Assembly: GCA_937892275.1 (NCBI GenBank)
Contig: CALAVG010000112.1
Span: 15,036 to 79,035 of the forward strand
Source: an uncultured Methanomicrobiales archaeon
GTDB taxonomy: Archaea > Thermoplasmatota > Thermoplasmata > Methanomassiliicoccales > Methanomethylophilaceae
Length of the DNA stretch: 64,000 nucleotides
Direction of reading: 5' to 3'
This document shows, piece by piece, positions 50,292 through 62,200 of this stretch. Each line of letters opens with the position of its first letter. Position 1 is the first letter of the stretch. The translations under genes were made by a program, and so were the position numbers. Under the pieces are notes generated by a model that was given only the letters and a program-made list of their open reading frames with translations, had not been told where the DNA came from and ran no database searches.

Positions 50292-53200
50292 TCATTTCTT
50301 CTCGATAGTCTCGGTAACAAGTCTGTCAAATATCTCCACAACTTGTTTGAGAAGCCTGTCAGATATCTTTTTGGAACGCGTTACAATTAACATATAACCG
50401 TCACCGCTCTCAGTCATCCTCGACCAGAAGTCAGCAATCGACATGTCTGTTCCGCGTAGGTTCTTCACATGGTCAAATATTGACGCCCCATCCATGGAGT
50501 AGAAGTTAGCGTATTGGAATCTTATGTTCCACTTCACACCATGATCCTTCATCATCTCCCAAACGGAATACTCATCGAACGACATGCATTCCAGGATCTG
50601 TGAGGAGACATCCTTCATAATGGTTACAACGTCCTTGTCAGCCGTCTCTACTGATACTGGAGCGCCTTTAGCGTACAGGTCAATACTGTCATCCAACGGT
50701 ATGTGCCCTCTTCCATCATGGGTCAAGAAGAACAGACACCTGTCCTTTCCAGATAGTTCCGTGAATGTCCTTCCCAATATCGCGGCGAAGAAACCTGCCA
50801 CAGAGAGTCTATTTTCACGGATGTACTTGCGTATCCTGTCTCCGTCCGCTGTAATTTGATGAGCTATAAAACCGCTCTTTTCTGACTGCTCCATTGGGAG
50901 ATAATCCGTACATGACCCTGCAATTACCCTCTCGGCCAATTGTTTAGAGCGCTGATAGCGTTCCGAACCTTTCATCACCTTATCGTATGCGGCGACACGG
51001 AACTGTCCATCGTCGAACTTAGGCGATTCTCCTCTGTAGATTGAGATCATCTTATTCACAAATGCTCCAATCGAACGCCCATCAAAAATCAAATGGTGTA
51101 TATCTGACAGAACAGTGACCCTCTCCTCCCAATAACAGATGGCTGCCCTGAATAATGGTTGTGCCTCTATATCGAACCAAGTGACGAAGATCTTCGCGAT
51201 CTCATTCGGATCCGCATACACGATTTGGATGTCCACATCGCTATCGAAGTAAATCATCGGTTCCTCGCCTTTGGAAGAGAGCCTTGACCGAAGAATAGGT
51301 GTAGACCTGATACATTCCTCAAGCACACACTTCATGTTCTCTGGATCCTTCCACCAATCCATAGATATGGAGAACGGCAGGTTATACCACGTTCCGGGAT
51401 CGTTCCGTATGTACTCATACATGCTCCTCTGTGCATCCGTAAGCGGCGATCCAGTCTCCTGATTGTAGAGGTCTGCAATCTCCTGACCACTGATGTATGA
51501 ATTCTGCATCATCGCCCTGACCGTACGCATGGCCAAAACATCCGCCGGAGTGATTCCGATATTCTCCAGTCCCATGTCATGCAGCAACGGAAGCAGACGT
51601 ATGGCCTTGATGGAATCGCCGCCCAATTGGATGAAATCATCATCTATGCCTATCTGCTCCACTCCGAGTATCTGCTCGAATGCTTTGCAGCATTTCACCT
51701 CTAAATCGTTCCTGGGTGCTGCATATTGAGCACGCAAGCTATCGGTATCCGGTTTGGGCAAACGTCTCTTATCCACCTTGGCATTGACAGTCAGTGGGAT
51801 GGAATCCATAATGATAACGTAGGCTGGGACCATATACGCAGGTTTACTGGCGGCTACGAAAGACGTAATCTCGCTTGCCGTTATTGAAGAACCTGGTTCG
51901 ATCACCACGTACGCACAGAGCTCCTTTCCACCTGTACTGTTGACAATGGGCTGCACGGTAACATCCCTGATACCATTGATTCCGCGTATGACTGCGTCGA
52001 CCTCTGTAAGCTCCACCCTGTTACCACGTATCTTAACCTGACCGTCTCTTCTTCCCAGAACACCCAGAGTTCCGTCTGGTAACCAGCGGAAGAAGTCTCC
52101 TGTTGCATAAATTGTCTCATAACCTTCGATTGTATCGAACGGATTGGGAGAGAATACTTTGGCATTGAGCTCTTCCCTGTCCAGATATCCTGTGGAAAGC
52201 TGTGAACCCGCAAGATACAACTCTCCGACCGCTCCATTGGGAATCCTACGCTTCTCCGCATCTAGAACGTATGCTTTGATGTTCGGAAGGAGATAACCGA
52301 CCGATGACGGATCCTTACGGTCGTTAACATAGATTGCAGTGGATAGCGACAGATTCTCGGATGGTCCGTAAGATTCACATGCACCGATGGATTCCGGAGC
52401 TGTGAACACTCCCAGTTTCTCTCCTCCGTACAGAAGGAACCTGACCGTCGTCTCGAATCCGGATGATGCGAAGAGCTTTCCAACCTGCGTTGTGATGAAG
52501 GTGTGCGTGACATTCTGCGATACGTAATGATCGTTCAGCGCTTCCATATCCAAGCGTATGTCCTCTGGTACAACGTCCACCGATGCACCGCAGAACATCG
52601 CAGCGAAAACGGCCATTGTATGGATGTCGAAAGCGGTGCTTGTATAGTACCCATAGCAGTCCTCTGGAGTCATATGCGTGAAATCCACATACCACTCGCA
52701 CATATTCACAACAGCGCGGTGTGTAATCTGCGACCCTTTGGGCTTTCCTGTGGTACCTGACGTATAGAGGACCACACATATGTCCGACGCTGTGGGGTAG
52801 CGAGCAATGGATTTCTCCGAAGGATTGACATCCTCCACGCAAACCACGGGGATATCATCTGCAAGAGAGTGTATCCTTTCGGCCATCTCGCGGACTGCTA
52901 CTGCTGCCGCGGGTTTGGAATCCGTGAGCATATGAAGAACACGGTCATCTGGATAACTGTCATCGATAGGCACGTATGCAGCTCCCGACTTTATTATCCC
53001 CAAAGGAACGGTGACGTACAACTCAGAACGTGGGACAAGCATCGCAACACGATCCCCCACCTTCACGCCAGCTTTGATAAGCGAATCTGCTACACCGTTG
53101 GAAATGTTCTCTGCCTGGACATAACTTATCCGCTTGTCAAGATACTTTACCAACACCGCTTCCGGATCCTTCATCAGAGAGGTATGGAAAGCTTCGATAG

Positions 53201-56200
53201 CAGTTCTGTTGATCAACTGCTTCGCAGTATCGTTGTATGAATCCTGAAGGGCAAGATCATCCTCTGACACGTATTGTATTTCAGAGAGTCTCTCACATCT
53301 CATCAGTCCATTGAGGACACGTACATACGAATCTACAAAACGCTCTGCCGTGGACTTATGATATTTAGCACAGCAGAGCAGATAACATACATACCCATCA
53401 CCATCCGTCATTATGTTGAAATCGAAATCAGTCAGGACATGTTCCCTGTTACCATTTGCATAATGTTCGAATGATTCAAGGAAGTTCTGAGACGGCACAT
53501 ATTGGAACTGGACAGCTCCGGTGACACCGAACCTGCGCACAATCTCATAGAATGGATATCCGTGGTTGGCGACAGTCTGTACGACACGGTCACCGACGGA
53601 TTGAAGGAAGTCCTTCACCGTCGAATCCTTGCAATCTATGAGTATCGGAAGTATCCTAGCGAACATACCGACAGAGCGCTCAAGCTCCGGTGTGTCCCTA
53701 CCGTTCTCCATCATACAGAATATGCTGTCACTGCGCCCCGTGAATCTTGACAGTGTATACGCGAATGCGGACATGAAAAGATTGTTTGCGGTGATGCCTT
53801 CCTTCCTACAGAATGCCTCCACCCTATCAGACTTTATATCAAGCCTTTTCAGAACATCGCAGGGCCTGTCGGAACCATCTGATACAGGTGATGAATCCAT
53901 ATCAGCGCCCGAGAACATCTCGTCGAAATACGTTTCCGAACGTGAGTATTCAGGACTGTACTCCGGAACGTTATCGGCTGCCGATTGAATGAAGCCCAGA
54001 TCCAAAGATAGCCTCTTGCCGCCATATGCATCGATGATATCCTTTCTCAGATTGCCTACCGACAGGTTATCGACGGCCAAATGATGGATGTTCATCATGA
54101 GCTTCACCCTTTCGCCTTCCTTCACAATCCAGAACCTGCTGACACCTTTGTGGAAGTCGAATCTCGAATTGAATTCCTCATAATCGGGTTCTCCCTCAAT
54201 GATGCGAATATCGGGGATAGAATCACATATGAACCAGGGATTGATGCCCTTGCGTCCCACCCTTATCCTTAGTGCGGGATGCGCACGTATGACCTCATCA
54301 ACAGCAGCCCTCAGTACCTCCACAGAAGTACCTTCGGGCATGTTGAGTATGTTGGGGGAATTGTATGCGTTGCCCATATCGCCCTTACTCTCGTCAAGAA
54401 GAACATTGAGCGTAGGAATCGATAGTCCGCATGAGAATATCCCCTCCGACATCCTTCTGGAGAATTCCTTGGAGAACGAGATCAAATTCTCAGAGAACTT
54501 ATTCACCAGGTCCTCCGCGTTCTCATCATAGATGGTGTCACGGTCACAGTAACAAAGAATCCTGAACCTGTTGCTCTCTTTGAAGACATTGATTGAAATG
54601 CCGTGAACAACAAGCGACGGGTCGCCTGCATCCGCAGGACCCATGCCTTCCCATTGCGAGAAACCATGGTCACAGAATGACATGGAATCGCTTAGGTAAT
54701 TGAAAGACACGGGCGGGAGTCCAGTGATACCGTTAACGCCCGCTAAACGCAGAACACCGTAACCTATACCTCCTGACGGAACGGCATTCATCTTCTCGAT
54801 AGTGTTCCACATGATGTCGTCCATATCTTCAGTGGAAGGGATCGAGATTGGATAAAGGGAAGTGAACCAGCCTACCGTTCTGGACACGTCGCCTAGTTCC
54901 TCTATACGTCCATGTCCCTCCATCGCTATATGGACGATTGATTCCCCGAATGTTTGATGACAGGCTTTCGCAAGACCTGCAATCATCACCTGATCCAATG
55001 TGGCTCTGAAAGGATTGTCTGATAACTCTAGCGGCGTGACAGGAACGACAGATTCTAAGGTACGTATCCCCGTATCGGTTGCAGAACAACTGGTGATGCC
55101 CTTGCATTCACCGATCCAATAATCCACCTCAGCCTTGTCTAATGAATCCTTGAGATTCGTTATCTTCTCTGCCCATTCTTTGTACGATTGTGTCTTGGAA
55201 GGGAGTCTATCAACGGACCCTTCCATCATTCCGCTGTATGTTCCTAATAGATCTTGAAGAATGATGTTCCATGAAACCGCATCGACCACAAGGTGGTGGA
55301 TGGAGATACATAAGAGATCATAATCGTGACATTCGACAACACAACAAGATATCATACGTCCTTCCAAGATATCAAGATCAGAGAGTATCTTCCTGACCTC
55401 ATCTGCGATATCCTCGTCTCTATTGATGATCATATTTCCTACATGACATACCGACTGCCCAGCTCTGCCGATACGCAGATGACCGTCGAATCTCGAACGA
55501 AGAATGTCATGATGATCTGTTACTTTGTCAAAGGCCTTTTGCAGAACGGTGACATCGATTCTCGAATCGCTGCGGAGGACCATGAATTGATAGAAGTGAT
55601 CCTTGTCCGGGACTGAACTTTCGAAAATCTGCACATTGGGAACGATCTCGCATCCTCCAGTCACCTCAGCTGCATTGTATTCTGACGCCACAGTAATAGT
55701 AGCAACTGCCCTTACTGTGCGTTTCTTGATTATGTCCTGTGCCGAGACTGTGAGACCTTCTTTACGAACGAGAGAAGAGACCGATATCGCCTTTATCGAA
55801 TCTCCACCTAGGGAGACGAAGTCATCGTCGATATACACCTGTTCCATGTCCAGGATTCTCGAGAAAGCATCACAGAGTATCTTTTCAATCTCGTTCCTGG
55901 GTGCAATACCTTCGGTCTTCGAAGAATGTGGCTCTGGGAGTGCCCTGCGATCCACCTTTCCGTTGACAGTGAGCGGTATGGAATCCATCAGTACCACATA
56001 TGCCGGGACCATGTATGCGGGTTTGCGCTCCGCTATGTATTCACGCACATCCTGCTCTATGATGTTACCAGTGGCGACGACATAGGCACAAAGTTCCTTT
56101 ATCCCGGATTCTGCCACACGAGGCTGTACCGTGACCTTGTCGATTCCATCCATGCTAAGAATGCAGGCTTCTACCTCGGTCAGCTCGACCCTGTTACCGC

Positions 56201-59200
56201 GGATCTTGACTTGTCCATCCCTTCTTCCCAGAATCATCACTGTGGAATCGGGTAGGTAACGACAGTAATCCCCGGTGTTGTAAAGACGACCATACAGGGG
56301 ATCGTCAGAATATGGGTTGACACTGTACGCCTTCTTGTCCGCATCAGGGCGGTTGAGATAACCATCTGCTAACTGATGTCCAGCAATGTACAATTCACCG
56401 ATGGCCCCGTAAGGAAGACGGCGCTTCTCAGAATCCAGTATGTACAATCTGTTGTTCGGCAAAGGCCTTCCAATCGATGAGGGGAACCTCCCCTCTACAT
56501 CGGATGTGCATGTGAAAATGAGGTTCTCTGTTGGTCCGTATCCGTCTATGAGCTTATATGTGCCGTTTGGCTGCATGTTACCGGACGCTTCTCCTCCGAC
56601 GAACAAATGCTTCAGGACCGAATTACTCTGGGATGCGGTAAACATCCTACCGACCGAGGTGGGCAGGAACAGCTCTGTGACATGATTGGACTCCAGATGA
56701 TCGTTCAAAGCACCCATATCCAGACGCACACTCTCCGGTATTATATCCAGACAGCAACCGCAGTATATTGCACCGCAAATGGGCATGAGGTGTGCATCGA
56801 ATCCGTAACTGGCGTAAAGAGCAAATTTATCATCTTTTCCAGCCGATGTCGCCTGCGCATACCATTCCGAGAAATTATTCACTGAGCGATTGCTTATGAT
56901 GGATCCCTTCGGTTTTCCAGTTGTACCTGATGTATACAGGATCAATGACGGCGCATCGGGATCCTGCGATACATCTTCGCCTGAATCCTCCTCCACTGAG
57001 GTTACGTCAATGATGATGGCCGAGGTGAGACTAGACGCCCTCTCTGCCGTCTCAGGCGTTACAAGAACTGCCTTGACATCCGCATCCTCCATCATGAATC
57101 CCAGACGCTCATCCGGATATGTCAGATCCATCGGGACATACACCGCGCCTGATTTCTGAATGGCCAGGAACACGAGCCCATACCATTCCGAACGCTCTAC
57201 GAACGATGCGATGCTCACGCCTCTTCCTGCCCCGACCTTGTTCAATGCAGAAGAGATCGATGATGTGATGATATCTGCTTGCTTGTAGGTGATGCGCACC
57301 CCTTCATAACTGATATAGACGGAATCTGGGGATTCAGCCACATCATGTTTGAACGCATCCAGGAAACTGGTGAACCTGGTCTCGCATGTGGACCAAAGAT
57401 CCTCTTCGCGACGTATGTCCTCCTCAGATGCCAGCTGTATCTCCTTCATCCTGGAGACCTTTCCGGCCACCATCGACGATAGTACACTATCAAATGTCCT
57501 GCCTATACTGATTACACGTTCTGGCGCGAATCTTGCCGTATGAAGAACAGAGAAAATCAGAGAATCCCCGCTTCCCATCATATTTACGGACATCTCATCC
57601 GTAAGTCCGCTCTCCTTCTCATCCAGCGGTGTAAAACCTTCATGAAGGTCTGACATGGGTATGTCGATGAAACCTGCCGTGAACTGGAATGTGATGTCCG
57701 CATTCACTCCATAGTCCTTGGAGAGTTTTCTGAATGGGTATGAACCGTACCTTGCGGTCTCCATGATCTCTACTGTGGCCTTCTGCAGGTAATTGTCCAC
57801 TGTATCGTCGGAAGTGTCGATGTGCACAGGTAGTGTCCTTACGAACATACCTACGGATCTGTCCACTCCTGGTATGTCCCTCCCGTTGTCGATGTTACAG
57901 AACACCGCGTCGGACCTACCAGTATGCCTGGAAATGGCATAAGCGAACACGGCAGCGGTGAGTGCTCCCGGGGACACGCCCTGCTTGCGAGCGAAGGACT
58001 CCAGAGATCTTATCCCTGTGGACATGGTGATAGTTGTCAGACCGATCTTACCGTCAGGATCATCGATCAGTCCGTGATCCACATCCGTGCCCGCGAACCT
58101 CTCTTCGAAGAAGCGAGCAGCCTCCTCGTTATATTCCGCCATAGCCTGCCCGTATGCCGATGCCACTAGGAATCCGAGATCCGGTTTGGCTGGATACTCG
58201 GGCAATGCCGAAATCGCTGATTTCACGATATCCCTCGACAGCCCGTCGGCAATGACATGATGCAATGCACCCTCTACGATTGTATGCCCTTCCTTGGAAT
58301 AGATGGCAAACCTGCTCAGGGACACGGCCATATCAAATGGATCCCTGATCCCTTGTGCATCACCGATCCTGATATTGGGCTCCTGTCCGACGACAAGATA
58401 TGGAACGTCCCTATTCTCGATACGGCATCCGAGTATCGGGTATGACGCGAAGACATTATGCAGAACTGATTCCGCCTTCTCCAGAGATATATCCCCGAGA
58501 TCGACCTCGAAATAGTTATTGTAGGCTGTCTCTTTCCCGTTGACTATCTGGTCCAAATAAACATTAAGCTGGCTCTCTGTGAGCGGGCATCCTGTCTCCA
58601 GAGTGTACATGCTCTTATTGAAATTCACACTCTTGGTAGATTCCATTATCCTGCGGACGGTCGCCAGACGAAGAATATCCGAACTGTTCACGTGGAATGA
58701 CAAACGTGAACGTACGGCGATGGCCATGAGAGAATTACCTCCCAGTGAGACAAAGCTGTCATCGATACCGATGCTCTCTATCCCCAGGATCTCCGAGAAC
58801 ACATTGCATAACTCTTCCTCGCGTCCATTCCTAGGAGCGACAAATGGCGGCCTATCAGCCGTCCTGGAAGGTGTCGGCAGAGCACGTTTGTCGACCTTTC
58901 CATTGGAATTCAACGGTATCCTATCGATACTCACTACGAATGACGGCACCATGTAGAGGGGTTTGGACGATGCGACATGGTCGCGGATGAACTGGACATC
59001 CAGATCTGTGTCCATATCGGGAACTACATATGCCACCAAACAATCTTCATTCGATACCGTCATCTTCTGAACGGTCACGGCCTTTACCCCATTACATTCG
59101 CGGATAGCGGCTTCTATCTCGGTCAACTCGACCCTGTTACCACGAATCTTGACCTGCCCGTCTCTCCTGCCGAGCATACCAAGAGAACCATCCTGTAGGA

Positions 59201-62200
59201 TCGTTCCGACATCACCTGTGTTGAACAAACGCAGATTATCCTCCGAATCAGCATATGGATTATCCATGAAGGCGACGTTGAGTTTCGGATCATCGCCGAA
59301 ATATCCCCTGGCCAATTGCGGTCCCGAGATACATATATGTCCGAACGCACCCATAGGAACTCTTCTGTTCTCCTTGTCAAGGACATAAACGCGCATGTTT
59401 GGGGCCGGGAATCCCACGCTGAGATCGTTTATGCGGGTGGTCAGTGTCCCCTGACAGACACACTGCATACCTTCGGAACTACCATACGTGTAACATATGT
59501 TGCATGGCTCGTTGCCATTGAACCCGCCGATAGGTTCTCCACCCATATTCACCGTTATCCTCCTTCCCTTATGGACATCGAAGAACATTCTAGAAACGGA
59601 AGATATCAAATCGATAATTGTGATGCCTTCTTCATCCACATGTTTGGAAAGTGAGTTCATATCGGTACGCACATCTTGTGGGATGATGTCCAACCTGAAT
59701 CCCCCGACAACCGGAGGATACAGCAACGTGGCATGGGAAACGAATCCAAGTCCACAGAACATGCCCAGAACGGTATCCTCATTGAGTCCACGACCAGATA
59801 TATAGGCGTCAGAGTTGCTGACCAGATTGCATCTTGTGTGGACGACCCCTTTCGGTTTACCGGTCGAACCCGATGTATATACGATGAATGCATCGTCGAA
59901 CGGATCGTATTCTGATGGAACAAACTCACCTTTCTTCTCATTGTCCACTAAGATCAGGGGGACATCGGTCAATGTTTTTGCACGATCCACCTGGTCAGAA
60001 TCGGTAATTATCACTGCTGGATTGCAATCATTAATTATCTCCCTCAAACGATCGTCAGGGTTCCCCGGATCCAATCCTGCATAACATGATCCAACAGACA
60101 GCACTGCCAAAGGCGCCAGGAGGAACCACTCCGAACGTTCAAGAAGAATGCATACTCTGTCTGTTCTTCTCGTTCCCAGATTGCGGATGGATTCTGCCAG
60201 GCCCCCTATGAGATCAGCGCATTCTCTGAATGTGAACCTTCTACCTCTAGCCGATATGAGCTCCCTATCAGGACTCTCTTCCAGATAGTGAGAGAACGCG
60301 TCCATGACGTCTGGATAACTGAGAGGACGGTCCGTGAATACAGAGTCCATGGTACTGATCTCCTCTGGCGATGTGTATTGTATGTCTGAGAGGCGGGAGC
60401 ACTGCATAAGTCCGCTGAGTATCCTGTCGAACACTTCGGCCAAACTCCTAGCGAATGCATCCGAATATGAATCCGAATGCTCCACACCGATTTCCAGGCC
60501 ATCATCCCCGTAATCGTATACGGCGGCCAATATCTCCGTCACCCTGTCACGATCTATATGGTGGATAACCTCCTTGCCGTTCTCGATGACTGTCTCCTCC
60601 TCCGTGGGTTTGGACACGAGGTCTGCACGGTATTGGAATACGATGTCCGAACGTATTCCGAATCTCTCGGACACTTTCCTGAAGGGATATCTCTGATGCT
60701 TCTTCGCTGTATCTATCTCTTTGGAACTGTCGAGTATGAATGCTCTTGTATCACGGTTCTCACATGAGATGCGGTGAGGGACAGTCGTTGCGAACATACC
60801 TGTAGACGTAGAAAGATTCCCGAAATCCCTTCCGCTCTCCACAGTGCAGAACACCGTATCCTCGGACCCTGTAAATCTGGATAAGGCATATCCGAATGCC
60901 GATACCAGTATGTTATAAGCGGTCGTACCCATAGATGCCGCCACATCACTCAAACGTTTCCTGCCAGCGGACAGATGCATATAGATGCAGCCACTCTTGC
61001 CGTCTGGCGAACGCAGAGGCTTTGAATCATCATAGCTACTGAACATCGAAGAAAAGTAATCTGACCCCTCTTTGTATCCCGCGCTGCCTTCAAAAGCATC
61101 GGCACCGGCCTTGAAGAAGGTGAACCCTTCATCGTATTCCAATTCTTTTCCAGCAATGGCCTTCACGAACTCATTCTGGAAGACCACCACGGACATACCA
61201 TCGAATACCAGGTGATTGACGCAACCGTATATCGTCTTCCCACAGATCACGAACCTGGAGAGAGGGCCGGTCTCCATATCGAACGGAGCGGTCATCTCCT
61301 TCATCGAAGGAGGTTCATCTCTGATTGCCACCGACGGTTCCGAATCGCATACGATGTACGGTCTGCCTTCACGGACCTCTATTCTGGAACATATCACTGG
61401 GTGAGCTCTGATGACCTTATTCAATGCCTCGAGAGCATCTTCAGAGGATGCATCCGTCCGGAATGTGAAATCCATGTTGTATGCAGTCTCTTTTCCGTTC
61501 ATGACGACGTCCATATACATCGTCTCCTGATCTCCTGTGAGAGGACAACCAGTCTTAGCGGTGTATGGATTCTCTATCGACTGTATCCTTCCCTTCTCGG
61601 CAATTTGACGGGGCGTACGATATTGTAAGATCATCGAGACCGTGGTCAGATCAGCAATCCGACTCTGGACCTTTATCGCCCTAAGGGAGTCTCCCCCGAA
61701 CTTCACGAAGTCATCATCTATACCCCATTTCTCCAAGGAGAATGATTCGGCAAATGCCTTGCATATCCTCCCCTCTACATCGTTACGTGGCGCCACATAG
61801 TTCTCTTCAGAAATCGATATCTTCGGTTTTGGAAGAGCCCTGCGATCCACCTTTCCGTTTATGTTCAACGGTATACTGTCTATGAAAAGCACATGTGACG
61901 GTACCATGTATTCCGGCTTCTTCGATGCAACCAGACTCTGATAGTCGAATGATCTATCCCCTCCGACTATGTAAGCCACCAGTTCCATGACGCCCTGGTC
62001 ATTCATCATCCCTTGTACGGTAACCTGATTGACCGATTTGCTGGCACGGATGACCTCTTCGACCTCTGTTGTCTCGACCCTATTGCCCCTGATCTTCAGC
62101 TGATTGTCATGACGCCCGTATACTGCTATTGTGCCGTCTGGCATGATAGTGGCCAGATCTCCGTTATTGAACAACCTGTCATATCCGGGTTCATTAGTGA

